From contig JBNKJV010000016.1 of the NCBI GenBank assembly GCA_050291465.1, forward strand, positions 1 to 64,000: a stretch of DNA of 64,000 nucleotides, given 5' to 3'. Of this stretch, positions 53,564 to 62,709 are shown one piece after another (the first letter of the stretch is position 1; each line of letters begins with the position of its first letter). The position numbers and the translations under genes were made by a program. This stretch comes from CBFDBF01 sp050291465. GTDB taxonomy: Bacteria; Pseudomonadota; Gammaproteobacteria; Chromatiales; Chromatiaceae. The notes beneath the pieces are model-generated. The model was given only the letters and a program-made list of their open reading frames with translations, did no database searches and was not told the origin of the DNA.

Positions 53564-54040
53564 ATGATGAAGTATATGGAGATGGTGCAACGTTGCCTCC
53601 AGTATGTCCCGGAGATAATGCCCTGGGATCTTGAGGAACGACTCCAGGAGAACCCCGACCTGCTGGTACTGGATGTGCGCGAACCCTATGAGTACGATGC
53701 CATGCGTATTCCCGGATCCCTGGCGGTGCCGCGCGGCATTCTTGAGACCGCCTGTGAATGGAATTACGAAGAGACCGTGCCGGAACTGGTGCGCTCAAGG
53801 CAGCGTGAGATCGTGGTGGTCTGTCGCTCCGGATATCGCAGCGTACTGGCGGCCAGGGCCATGCAGGAGATGGGGTATGAAAATGTCACCTCCCTGAAGA
53901 CCGGCCTGCGTGGCTGGAACGATTACGAGCAGCCTTTGGAGGATCGGAAATGTGAGTCGGTGGAACTGGACGATGCCGACGAATACTTCAATACACCGGT
54001 TCGGCCCGATCAGTTGCAGCCGGAAGGGTGGGAGTATTAA
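53564..54040 (+). CDS. Rhodanese-domain sulfurtransferase
   Basis: This 158-residue single-domain rhodanese has the active-site loop CRSGYRS with Cys87, which would carry persulfide. It also has the conserved LLVLDVREPYEYDAMRIPGS and MGYENVTSLKTGLRGWNDYE blocks. There is no signal peptide, so it is probably cytosolic. A C-terminal acidic tail of about 30 residues is unassigned. It may take part in sulfur trafficking in an organism that also has a YeeE transporter, but no sulfur operon adjoins it. Confidence 0.87.
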   Translation: MMKYMEMVQRCLQYVPEIMPWDLEERLQENPDLLVLDVREPYEYDAMRIPGSLAVPRGILETACEWNYEETVPELVRSRQREIVVVCRSGYRSVLAARAMQEMGYENVTSLKTGLRGWNDYEQPLEDRKCESVELDDADEYFNTPVRPDQLQPEGWEY

Positions 54041-54257
54041 GAAATTAGAAGTTGGTGATTTCGTAGGGTGGACTGTGCCCGCTTCATATTAGGTTCTTCC
54101 ATAAATTAAATGTGCCGACGATGGCACACCTTTCTCCCGCGAAAGGGGCCGGCTAGCATTTCTTCGGCCTTGCTTTACACCCCTTCGGGTATCTTTTCTT
54201 CAAAGGGCCTGAATCGGTGTATCATTTGTGTTCTTTTTCCATGGCTGGACATTACAC

Positions 54258-55187
54258 GTGGGCGCGCTCTCCATACATCATCTGCACAAGGTCTATCGCA
54301 ACGGTTTCGAGGCCCTGAAGGGTATCGATCTGGAGGTGGAGGAGGGGGATTTTTTCGCCCTGCTGGGCCCCAACGGCGCAGGCAAGTCCACTGCTATCGG
54401 TATTATCAGTTCCCTGGTGACCAAGAGCAGCGGCCGGGTGCGGGTCTTCGGCCATGATCTGGATGCGGAGCCGGAGGCGGTCAAGGCCTGTATCGGCTTG
54501 GTTCCCCAGGAGTTCAATTTCAATCAATTTGAGCCGGTTGTGGAGATCGTGGTGAATCAGGCCGGTTTCTACGGGATACCCAGGGCGGAGGCGTTCCGGC
54601 GCGCGGAAGAGAGTCTGCGTCAGCTCGATCTGTGGGAGAAGCGGCGGCAGATGGCCCGGGAGCTGTCAGGTGGTATGAAACGGCGTTTGATGATCGCCCG
54701 CGCCCTGGTACACCGACCCAGGCTTTTGATCCTGGACGAGCCCACCGCCGGAGTGGATATCGAAATCCGCCACTCCATGTGGACCTTCCTGCGGGAACTG
54801 AACCGGCAGGGTACCACTATTATTCTGACCACCCACTACCTGGAAGAGGCGGAGAGCCTGTGTCGCAATATTGCCATTATCAATCACGGCAGGATCGTTG
54901 AGCAGAGCCGCATGGAGGATCTGCTCTACCGGCTCCATACCGAAACATTCGTCCTCAATCTCAAAGGGAGACTCGCGGAACTGCCGGAACTGGGCGGCTA
55001 TGTTCTGGAACAACTGGATGATTGCACCCTGGAAGTGGAGGTGACCCGCGACCAGGGCATCAACGGACTGTTCGAGGCGCTGTCCCGCAACGGCATCGAT
55101 GTAATAAGCATGCGTAACAAGCAGAACCGGCTGGAGCAGCTTTTTATCGATATGTTGGACGCCGGTCGCCGCGGAGAGGCCTCATGA
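54258..55187 (+). CDS. ABC transporter ATP-binding protein (YadG-like)
   Basis: This roughly 309-residue ATPase has Walker A GPNGAGKSTAIGII, the Q-loop LVPQEFNFNQFE, signature LSGGMKRRLMIARAL, Walker B LLILDEPTAGVDIEIR and the switch His in ILTTHYLEEAE. The wording and the ABC-2 partner match the YadG/YadH pair, exporters whose substrates are largely unknown. The start is uncertain: I prefer the GTG at 54258 (GALSIHHLHKVYRNGF), but the frame is open to a GTG at 54228. The permease start overlaps the stop by 4 bases. Confidence 0.88.
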   Translation: MGALSIHHLHKVYRNGFEALKGIDLEVEEGDFFALLGPNGAGKSTAIGIISSLVTKSSGRVRVFGHDLDAEPEAVKACIGLVPQEFNFNQFEPVVEIVVNQAGFYGIPRAEAFRRAEESLRQLDLWEKRRQMARELSGGMKRRLMIARALVHRPRLLILDEPTAGVDIEIRHSMWTFLRELNRQGTTIILTTHYLEEAESLCRNIAIINHGRIVEQSRMEDLLYRLHTETFVLNLKGRLAELPELGGYVLEQLDDCTLEVEVTRDQGINGLFEALSRNGIDVISMRNKQNRLEQLFIDMLDAGRRGEAS

Positions 55188-55960
55188 CTCATTCCGCAAG
55201 TTATTGGGTGGCTTATCGTACCATTGTGACCAAGGAGATCCTGCGCTTCATGCGGATCTGGGTGCAGACCGTGCTGCCGCCGGCGATTACCACCACGCTC
55301 TATTTTATTATTTTCGGTACCTTGATCGGTACACGTATCGGAGAGATGGATGGGTATCGTTACATAGACTTTATCGTGCCCGGTCTTATCCTGATGGCGG
55401 TGATCAGCAACTCCTACTCCAATGTCGTTTCTTCCATGTACAGCAGCAAGTTTCAACACCATATAGAAGAACTGTTGATTGCCCCGGTACCCAACTGGAT
55501 TATTCTGGCCGGCTATGTCTCCGGCGGTGTAGCGCGCGGGGTGGTGGTCGGCATCGCTGTTACCGCGGTTTCGCTGTTCTTCAGCGATCTTTCCGTACAC
55601 AGCTATTTCTGGACCCTGGTGGTGTTTGTGCTGACTTCCATACTGTTCGCCCTGGGGGGGTTCATCAACGCCGTCTATGCCAGGAGTTTTGACGATATCT
55701 CCATTGTGCCCACCTTTATACTTACGCCGTTGACCTACCTGGGGGGTGTGTTCTACTCCATCCGGATGCTTCCGGAGTTCTGGCAACAGGTTTCATTGGC
55801 TAATCCTGTTCTCTATATGGTTAACGCCTTTCGCTATGGTCTGTTGGGGGTATCAGACATTCCCATGTTCCTGGCGCTGGCGATTATTCTGCTTTTTATC
55901 GGCGGTCTGACGCTGTATAGCCTTTCTCTTCTGAAGCGGGGTGTAGGGATCAAGAGCTGA
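55184..55960 (+). CDS. ABC-2 type transporter permease (YadH-like)
   Basis: This 258-residue membrane protein is of the ABC-2 family. Six hydrophobic segments are visible, for example near residues 28-48, 58-80, 105-130, 140-162, 170-190 and 228-248. IDFIVPGLILMAVISNSYS and TFILTPLTYLGGVFYSI are family blocks. It pairs with the ATPase just upstream. The exported substrate is unknown. Confidence 0.88.
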   Translation: MTHSASYWVAYRTIVTKEILRFMRIWVQTVLPPAITTTLYFIIFGTLIGTRIGEMDGYRYIDFIVPGLILMAVISNSYSNVVSSMYSSKFQHHIEELLIAPVPNWIILAGYVSGGVARGVVVGIAVTAVSLFFSDLSVHSYFWTLVVFVLTSILFALGGFINAVYARSFDDISIVPTFILTPLTYLGGVFYSIRMLPEFWQQVSLANPVLYMVNAFRYGLLGVSDIPMFLALAIILLFIGGLTLYSLSLLKRGVGIKS

Positions 55961-56111
55961 ATTCATGGGTGTGTGTGGGTATGGCGACAGGATCCGGACA
56001 GGAACCGCTGCAGGCGTTCGCGCCGCCGGGGTGACAGGTGTAGAATCGGTGCCTGTTTATCGCGTGGAAGTGCCGCCCCGGTCCGGGCAGGGAGAGCCCG
56101 GTTACATTCAG

Positions 56112-56831
56112 ATGTCTAGAAAGAGAAAAATATACGATTTAGGAATATGGGTTGCGCCGGTCCTGGTCTTGATCGGACTCCTGTTGCCGTTATCCGCAGA
56201 GTGTGCCCTGTCACCGCTGACCGAGGAACAAGTGGTGGCGAAATACCGCGCCAGGGCGGAACGGGTACTGAAACCCCGCTTTCGGTTTGCCGGTGTAGAC
56301 TGGCCCCCGCAGCAGATAACCCTGCTTGCCCTGAAGGAGACCCGGAGACTGGAGCTCTGGGCGGAGTACAAGGGGGAGTGGCGCTTTGTTCGCGAATACC
56401 GCATAAAGGGAATGAGCGGCGGGCCGGGGCCGAAGCTGAGAGAAGGGGACCGGCAGGTGCCGGAGGGTATCTATCGGGTCATAAAGCTCAATCCCAACAG
56501 CGGTTTTCATCTTTCCATGAAACTGAACTTCCCCAACGAGTTCGATCTGGAGCAGGCCGAGCGGGAGGGTAGAACGGATCCGGGCAGCAATATCTTTATC
56601 CATGGCCGCAATGTTTCCAGCGGTTGCCTGGCCATAGGGGACATGGCTATCGAGGAGCTGTTTGTTCTTACTTCGTTGATAGGTAAAGAGAACGTTTCGG
56701 TAGTCATCAGTCCCCGTGATTTCCGGGTCCATCCGGTGCCCCCGGAGCAGCCGGACGATCTGCGGTGGCAACGGACGCTCTACCAGGGCATCGCCGACAG
56801 AATGAAGCGATTTCCGTTGGAACGAAAGTAG
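56112..56831 (+). CDS. L,D-transpeptidase (YkuD/YafK-like)
   Basis: This 239-residue protein has an N-terminal signal or anchor helix (GIWVAPVLVLIGLLLPLSAE) and a YkuD catalytic domain with His164 (NIFIHGRNVSSG) and Cys172 (SSGCLAIGD). Such enzymes make or cut 3-3 peptidoglycan crosslinks or attach or detach lipoproteins; wording near the active site resembles YafK/DpaA-type proteins. The frame is open 49 codons upstream, but ATG 56112 begins the signal sequence. Its neighbour is PBP1b, which suits a cell-wall role. Confidence 0.85.
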   Translation: MSRKRKIYDLGIWVAPVLVLIGLLLPLSAECALSPLTEEQVVAKYRARAERVLKPRFRFAGVDWPPQQITLLALKETRRLELWAEYKGEWRFVREYRIKGMSGGPGPKLREGDRQVPEGIYRVIKLNPNSGFHLSMKLNFPNEFDLEQAEREGRTDPGSNIFIHGRNVSSGCLAIGDMAIEELFVLTSLIGKENVSVVISPRDFRVHPVPPEQPDDLRWQRTLYQGIADRMKRFPLERK

Positions 56832-56992
56832 CCCGCTACGGTCTCTGTAATATCCCGATAAAACCATGAACAATATGCCCCTGTTGCGTCCTGATCATGT
56901 AGCATGGGGTAAACTGCACCCTTTGCGTCCCGTCCTGAGCGGAAATCACCGGGGCCCCGGTCGCGAAGGCATTATGAGATAGGTTTCAATCA

Positions 56993-59356
56993 GTGGCTGG
57001 AAAATCTTCCCGTACCAGTAAGCGTCGGAGTCCTTCAGGGCGGCGAAAAACCACCCGGGCGAGTGCAGGGCGCAAGACCCGCAAGGAAAGATCACGGCGG
57101 CGTTGGAAGCGGTTTTTCGCGCTGCTGTTTCTGTTCGGTCTGGTGGGCGGGATTTATCTCCTCTATCTGGATCATACGGTTCGGGTGAAATTCGAGGGCA
57201 AGCGCTGGGCGGTGCCGGCCCGGGTGTTCGGACACCCGCTGGAGCTCTATCCCGGGGCCTCCGTCAGTCCCCAGCAACTGGTGGCTGAGCTGCGACGGTT
57301 GGGTTATCGTCGGGTAAACCGTGCCGATATGACGGCCACCTGGTCCTACAACGGTGACAGTTACCGCGTTATCACCCGGCCGTTTCATTTCTGGGATGGT
57401 CAGCACCCCGGCAGGGATCTGACCATCCGCTTTGCCGGGGACCGATTGCAGTCCCTGCGGGATCAGGCGGGAAGCAGTGTGGCGCTGGTGCGCCTCGAGG
57501 CGCCGGAGATCGGCAGTATCTATCCGGCGCATAACGAGGATCGGGTGCTGGTGAAGCGCAGCGACCTGCCGGAGGTTATGGTGCAGGCCCTGATCGAGGT
57601 GGAGGACCGGTCGTTCTACAGCCACCACGGGGTGGCACTGAAAGCGATCGCCCGGGCGTTGCTGGCCAATATACGGGCGGGCGAAGTGGTACAGGGGGGC
57701 AGTACCCTGACCCAGCAGCTGGTAAAGAATTTTTACCTCAATCACGAGCGGACCCTGTGGCGCAAGGCCAATGAAGCGGTAATGGCACTATTGCTGGATG
57801 CCCATTATTCCAAGGATGACATTCTCGAGGCCTACGCCAACGAGATCTATCTGGGGCAGGATGGAAGCCGGGCGATACACGGCTTCGGCCTGGCCAGTCA
57901 CTTCTATTTCAATCGACCGCTTCAGGAGCTGGATCTGCCGAAGCTGGCGTTGCTGGTGGCGTTGGTACGGGGCCCCTCCTATTATGATCCCAGACGCCAC
58001 CCGGAACGGGCCAGGAAACGGCGAGACATGGTGTTGGAGATCCTGCAGGAGCAGGGTCACATCAGCGACGAGCAGCGGTTGTTGGCTTCCAGGGCGCCGC
58101 TCGGTGTGACCGGACCGGAAAAGCAGGGTAGCCGCAATTATCCGGCGCTTCTGGATCTGGTCAGACGTCAGCTCCACCGTGACTATCGGGAGGAAGACCT
58201 GACCTCGGAGGGCCTGCGTATCTTCACAACCCTGGATCCCTGGATTCAGGAACAGGCTGAGCGGGCGGTGTCGGAACGTCTTGAGAAACTGGAAAAGCAG
58301 TACAAGCTTCCCCCGGGCGAACTGCAGGGCGCCGCAGTGGTGGTGGGTTCCGAGAACGGGGAAATCCTGGCGGTAGTGGGCGGACGGGATCCCCGCTTTG
58401 CCGGATTTAACCGGGCACTGGACGCGGTTCGTCCCATAGGCTCACTGGTGAAACCGGCCGTCTACCTTACCGCTCTTCAGCAGCCGCAGCGGTATTCCCT
58501 GGTCTCCCCGCTGGAAGATACACCGGTTTCCATCGAGAGCAGGGGCGGGACCGTATGGACGCCGAGCAATTATGACAAGGAGAGTCATGGCAGGGTGCTG
58601 TTGCATGATGCCCTGTCCCACTCCTATAACCTGGCAACCGTGCACCTGGGTATGGATGTGGGACTGGAGGAGGTGGCATCCACCCTGCACGACCTGGGGG
58701 TGAACCGGCCGGTGCAACCGTTTCCTTCTCTGTTGCTGGGCGCGATCTCCCTCTCCCCGCTGGAGGTGGCGCAGATCTATCAGACCCTCGCCGCCGGGGG
58801 GTTTCGATCGCCGTTGCGGGCTATTCAAAGTGTGCAGACGGCCGAGGGCAACTCCCTGCAACGCTACCCCCTGACGGTAACTCAGGCGGTTGCGCCGGAG
58901 CCTGTCTATCTTCTGAACAGTAATCTGCAGGAGGTGGTACAGCGCGGTACCGGTGCCGGTTTGCGGGGCTTTCTCTCCCCGGAATTCAATATTGCGGGGA
59001 AAACGGGCACCACGGATGATCTGCGTGACAGCTGGTTTGCCGGTTTTACCGGGGACAAGGTTGCGGTAGTCTGGGTGGGCCGGGACGATAACAATCCCGC
59101 GGGACTCACGGGTGCCAGCGGCGCCCTCAAGGTGTGGGGGGATATGATGCGGCGATTAAACCCGATGCCGCTCTCCCTGGTGCGTCCCGAGAAGATCGAG
59201 ATGATCGCCATCGATCCCGCTTCCGGGCTGCGGGGAGGCGGGTTTTGCAGCGACGAGCGCCAATATCCCTTTATAATGGGGTCTGCTCCCACTGCGCACG
59301 CAAATTGTGCCGGTGGATCGGTTCGGAACATTTTTCAGGGTTTTTTCAATGACTAG
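56993..59356 (+). CDS. mrcB: Penicillin-binding protein 1b
   Basis: PBP1b is the bifunctional peptidoglycan glycosyltransferase and transpeptidase of the inner membrane. The 787-residue protein has a basic cytoplasmic N-terminus (Arg/Lys/Ser-rich, about 1-38), a membrane helix (about 40-60), a UB2H-like region, and a glycosyltransferase with Glu204 in EVEDRSFYSHHG. The transpeptidase has Ser484-Lys487 (IGSLVKPA), SYN in ALSHSYNLAT, and KTGT at 670-673. GTG at 56993 is the apparent start, with a weak ribosome-binding site. CpoB, which regulates PBP1b, is encoded at 19100. Confidence 0.93.
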   Translation: MAGKSSRTSKRRSPSGRRKTTRASAGRKTRKERSRRRWKRFFALLFLFGLVGGIYLLYLDHTVRVKFEGKRWAVPARVFGHPLELYPGASVSPQQLVAELRRLGYRRVNRADMTATWSYNGDSYRVITRPFHFWDGQHPGRDLTIRFAGDRLQSLRDQAGSSVALVRLEAPEIGSIYPAHNEDRVLVKRSDLPEVMVQALIEVEDRSFYSHHGVALKAIARALLANIRAGEVVQGGSTLTQQLVKNFYLNHERTLWRKANEAVMALLLDAHYSKDDILEAYANEIYLGQDGSRAIHGFGLASHFYFNRPLQELDLPKLALLVALVRGPSYYDPRRHPERARKRRDMVLEILQEQGHISDEQRLLASRAPLGVTGPEKQGSRNYPALLDLVRRQLHRDYREEDLTSEGLRIFTTLDPWIQEQAERAVSERLEKLEKQYKLPPGELQGAAVVVGSENGEILAVVGGRDPRFAGFNRALDAVRPIGSLVKPAVYLTALQQPQRYSLVSPLEDTPVSIESRGGTVWTPSNYDKESHGRVLLHDALSHSYNLATVHLGMDVGLEEVASTLHDLGVNRPVQPFPSLLLGAISLSPLEVAQIYQTLAAGGFRSPLRAIQSVQTAEGNSLQRYPLTVTQAVAPEPVYLLNSNLQEVVQRGTGAGLRGFLSPEFNIAGKTGTTDDLRDSWFAGFTGDKVAVVWVGRDDNNPAGLTGASGALKVWGDMMRRLNPMPLSLVRPEKIEMIAIDPASGLRGGGFCSDERQYPFIMGSAPTAHANCAGGSVRNIFQGFFND

Positions 59357-59870
59357 TATTCGAAATCTGTTGTTATCCCTGATCCTGGCCACGGGATTGG
59401 CCGGGTGCGGCGGCGTTCCCTTCTTCAGTGATTCGGAACCCGCGCCGGTGGAAGAGGCCAGCGGGTGGGCGGCGACCCCTTCCGATGACGGCGTGGCGGC
59501 CATAACCCCTTATCGGCAATCGCCGGAGTTTGCGGCAACCCCCGCGCACAGCACGGCGGTGGAGGAGTTGCTGCAGACAGCGCATCTGCAGCGGGAGGAG
59601 GGTAATCTGGCGGAGGCTGTGGCGACTCTGGAGCGCGCCCTGCGCATCGAACCGAGAAACGCCCACCTCTGGAACAGGCTGGCCCACTTGCGTCTGGATC
59701 AGCAACAGCCGCTGTTGGCGGCGGAACTGGCGGCCAAATCCAATGTGTTGGCGGCGGCGGATCCGGAATTGAAGCGGGATAACTGGATATTGATCGGCCA
59801 GGCACGACGGGCCACCGGCGACTTCGAGGGCGCCCGCTCGGCGGAACGCCAGGCCGGGATGATCTATTGA
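59349..59870 (+). CDS. TPR-like lipoprotein
   Basis: This 173-residue lipoprotein has the signal NLLLSLILATGLAGCGG (lipobox LAGC near residue 20). A low-complexity linker (about 25-75) follows, then TPR-like helices LLQTAHLQREEGNLAEAVAT and LERALRIEPRNAHLWNRLAH, and a final LIGQARRATGDFEGARSAER. Its ATG overlaps the mrcB stop by 8 bases, so it is translationally coupled to PBP1b and may be an outer-membrane or inner-membrane cofactor for it. That role is inferred from coupling only. Confidence 0.82.
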   Translation: MTSIRNLLLSLILATGLAGCGGVPFFSDSEPAPVEEASGWAATPSDDGVAAITPYRQSPEFAATPAHSTAVEELLQTAHLQREEGNLAEAVATLERALRIEPRNAHLWNRLAHLRLDQQQPLLAAELAAKSNVLAAADPELKRDNWILIGQARRATGDFEGARSAERQAGMIY

Positions 59871-60053
59871 GCGGTCCTTCCCCTCTCAGGGGGAGTCAGA
59901 GGGGGTGACTTCAGTCGAGCGGTTCTCCTCCGTTCGTAGCCGTGATCGATCCCGCGGAAATCGGGAGTCCCCGTATCTGTTCATAGCCTTTTGCTGTCGA
60001 TACGCTAAAATCAGGCGATTTCATAATTCCCGGGTTTGGAGAGGGGTCACCGC

Positions 60054-60551
60054 GTGAACCTTTATGCTGAGGAAAAGCTGATCAGTCAGGCCAGGCTGCT
60101 GGCGGCGGAATACCGCCGTACTATGGGCAAGCCGCTGCCCGGTATCAGTAACGAGATAGCGCAGCACGACGCCATTCGTCTCCTTGGGCTGCAGCCGGCC
60201 CCCGGGGGAGAAGGGGGATTTGATGCCATCGATCCATCACGGGACAACAGGCGTATTCAGATAAAAAGCCGTACCATCTTCGATGAGAGCAAATCCGGTC
60301 AGCGTATCGGTCAGATCAAGGTAGACAAGGAGTGGGATTCGGTGGTGCTGGTCCTCATGGATGAGGAATATGAACCCTATGAGATATATGAAGCTGAGCG
60401 TGGTGAATTGCTGGAGTATATGGAGGAGTCGAGCAGCAGTCGGGCCAAGCGGGGTGCCCTTTCAGTGGCCCGGTTCAAGATTATCGGGCGTCTTGCCTGG
60501 ACGCGGGAAGACGGTTTGGAACCGGAGCTCTGGGATAACCAGACCGGCTAA
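60054..60551 (+). CDS. Hypothetical protein, possible PD-(D/E)XK-like fold
   Basis: This 165-residue soluble protein has no signal peptide. The N-terminal half has helical text AEEKLISQARLLAAEYRRTM. The middle reads GGFDAIDPSRDNRRIQIKSR, an Asp followed after a short gap by a Gln-X-Lys strand that recalls the catalytic hairpin of PD-(D/E)XK nucleases, followed by WDSVVLVLMDEEYEPYEIYE. It could be a nuclease-fold protein or an unrelated binding protein. GTG at 60054 (GAGAGG about nine bases upstream) is preferred to a TTG at 60036. It stands between the PBP1b region and the helicase YoaA. Confidence 0.65.
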   Translation: MNLYAEEKLISQARLLAAEYRRTMGKPLPGISNEIAQHDAIRLLGLQPAPGGEGGFDAIDPSRDNRRIQIKSRTIFDESKSGQRIGQIKVDKEWDSVVLVLMDEEYEPYEIYEAERGELLEYMEESSSSRAKRGALSVARFKIIGRLAWTREDGLEPELWDNQTG

Positions 60552-60608
60552 GCCGTTTTGTGTGAACGGGCCCTAGAGCAATATGCGGGATAAGCCGGTT
60601 TTTCCCTG

Positions 60609-62528
60609 ATGGAAGTTGTCGCGGTATTGGGTCCGGGCGGCCTGCTTTCCCGCCATGTGGAGGGCTATTCCTTTCGTCCCCAGCAACTGGCCATGGCGGA
60701 GAGGGTGGCCGCAACCCTGGAAGAGGGCGGTGTACTGGTCACGGAGGCGGGTACCGGGACCGGAAAGACCTTTGCCTATCTGGCACCGGCCCTGCTGTCC
60801 GGATTGAAGGTGATCATATCCACCGGCACCAAAAACCTGCAGGATCAACTCTTCCACCGGGATCTGCCGCTGATGCGGGACGCCCTGGCGCTGCCGGCGC
60901 AGGTGGCGCTGCTGAAGGGGCGGGCCAACTACCTCTGCATCCATCGTATGGAGAGCGCGCTATTGGAAGGCCGGCTGCGTTCCCGGCAGATGGTGGATCA
61001 TCTGATGGCCGTGCAGCAGTGGTCCGGGACCACGGAGCGGGGCGACATCGCGGAGTTGTCCACGGTCCCTGAGGATTCCGATATCTGGCCGCTGGTCACC
61101 TCCAGCACCGATAACTGCCTCGGCCAGGAGTGTCCCGTCTACAGCAAGTGTCACCTGGTCGAGGCGCGACGCCGGGCGCAGGAGGCGGATGTGGTGGTGG
61201 TTAATCACCATCTGCTGTGTGCTGATTTCGCCCTTAAGGAGGAGGGATTCGGAGAGCTGTTACCCGGTGCCGACTGTTTCATCGTGGACGAGGCCCATCA
61301 ACTTCCCGATACGGCGAGCAACTTTTTCGGTCTGACGGTGAGCGGCCGACAGCTGCTGGAACTGGCGCGGGATACGGAGGCGGAATACCTGCGGGAAGCG
61401 GGCGACATACCGGAGATCCCGAACCGGGCGGCGGCATTGAGCAAGGCGGTACGCGATCTCAGGCTCGCTTTCGGCGTGGAGCTGCGACGCGGTCCCTGGA
61501 AAGAACTGAGCGGCGATCAGGCAGTAGACAATGCTCTGGCGCATCTCCGGGAGCAACTGGTTCGTCTGGGGTCGGCACTGGAGCTCATCAAAGGGCGGGG
61601 CAAGGGATTGGAAAACTGCTGCAGTCGGTGTGAACAGTTGGCACTGAGTCTTGCCGGCCTCTGTGACGAAGAGGAGCAAAGTGATGTTCGCTGGTTCGAG
61701 ACCTATCGCCAGAGCTTTCGACTGAACCGCACGCCGCTGGATATATCCCGGTTGTTCCAGGAGCAGATGGAGCGCCATCCAGCCGGCTGGGTTTTTACCT
61801 CAGCCACTCTGGCGGTGGGCGATAGTTTTCGGCACTTTCAGGATCAGCTCGGTCTGGAACAGGCACAAACCGCCCGTTGGGAGAGTCCCTTCGACTATCC
61901 CAATCAGGCCCTCTGGTACGTTCCCCGCCATATGCCGGAACCGAACAGTTTCGATTATATCGATGCGGTTCTGGATGTGGCGGTGCCGGTGGTGGAGGCG
62001 AGCCGTGGTCGCGCCTTTTTGTTGTTCACCAGCCATCGGGCCCTGCGTATTGCCGCGGAGACCCTGGAGGAGCGGTTGGATTACCCCCTGCTGGTACAGG
62101 GCAGCGCCCCCAAGAGCGAGTTGCTGGATCGGTTCCGCAGACATGGGGACGCGGTTCTGCTGGGTACCGCCAGCTTCTGGGAGGGGGTGGATGTCCGTGG
62201 CGAAGCACTCTCCTGCGTGGTTATCGACAAGCTGCCTTTCGCCTCTCCGGGGGATCCGGTGCTGCAGGCCCGGATCGACGCCCTGAAGGCGCGTGGCGGC
62301 AACCCATTTATGGAATACCAGGTACCTCAGGCCGCCATCGCCCTGAAACAGGGTGCCGGGCGTCTCATCCGGGATGAGGGCGATCGGGGGGTTCTGGTGC
62401 TCTGTGATCCCCGGCTCCTGAAAAAGGGGTACGGTCACACCTTTCTGGAGAGTATGCCGCCCATGGCCCGGACCCGGGATCTCGTCGATGTGCAGAAATT
62501 CTTTGAGCGCGACAGGTCCGGCGGGTGA
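60609..62528 (+). CDS. yoaA: DinG-family ATP-dependent DNA helicase YoaA
   Basis: YoaA is an XPD-like iron-sulfur helicase tied to DNA repair, reported to interact with the polymerase III chi subunit. The 639-residue protein has Walker A GTGTGKTFAYLAP (Lys53), DEAH-box motif FIVDEAHQLPD, and Fe-S cysteines in NYLCIHRME and NCLGQECPVYSKC. The motif VI-like segment IALKQGAGRLIRDEGDRG is near the end. holC is also in this window at 3193. An ATG at 60609 matches the family length. Confidence 0.9.
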   Translation: MEVVAVLGPGGLLSRHVEGYSFRPQQLAMAERVAATLEEGGVLVTEAGTGTGKTFAYLAPALLSGLKVIISTGTKNLQDQLFHRDLPLMRDALALPAQVALLKGRANYLCIHRMESALLEGRLRSRQMVDHLMAVQQWSGTTERGDIAELSTVPEDSDIWPLVTSSTDNCLGQECPVYSKCHLVEARRRAQEADVVVVNHHLLCADFALKEEGFGELLPGADCFIVDEAHQLPDTASNFFGLTVSGRQLLELARDTEAEYLREAGDIPEIPNRAAALSKAVRDLRLAFGVELRRGPWKELSGDQAVDNALAHLREQLVRLGSALELIKGRGKGLENCCSRCEQLALSLAGLCDEEEQSDVRWFETYRQSFRLNRTPLDISRLFQEQMERHPAGWVFTSATLAVGDSFRHFQDQLGLEQAQTARWESPFDYPNQALWYVPRHMPEPNSFDYIDAVLDVAVPVVEASRGRAFLLFTSHRALRIAAETLEERLDYPLLVQGSAPKSELLDRFRRHGDAVLLGTASFWEGVDVRGEALSCVVIDKLPFASPGDPVLQARIDALKARGGNPFMEYQVPQAAIALKQGAGRLIRDEGDRGVLVLCDPRLLKKGYGHTFLESMPPMARTRDLVDVQKFFERDRSGG

Positions 62529-62709
62529 TCTCCGTGGTGTTATGGGATTGGTGTGCCCGGCGGATGGTGCAGCCTTTTTCCGGCACCCTGATTCCTGATC
62601 TATGTGCTATGGAATTGATCGAAGATTACCTTACGGTCTCTAAGTAAAATCGCATCGGCCTATACCAGGGGAGTTCATGGGAGTACCCCGGGCAAGTTAC
62701 AATGTGTGC

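Noticed and set aside
54041..54227. Possible structured element (GTGCC-GACGAT-GGCAC) before the ABC exporter genes
   Set aside because: Five-pair stem in a probable degenerate repeat; insufficient for a riboswitch or terminator call.
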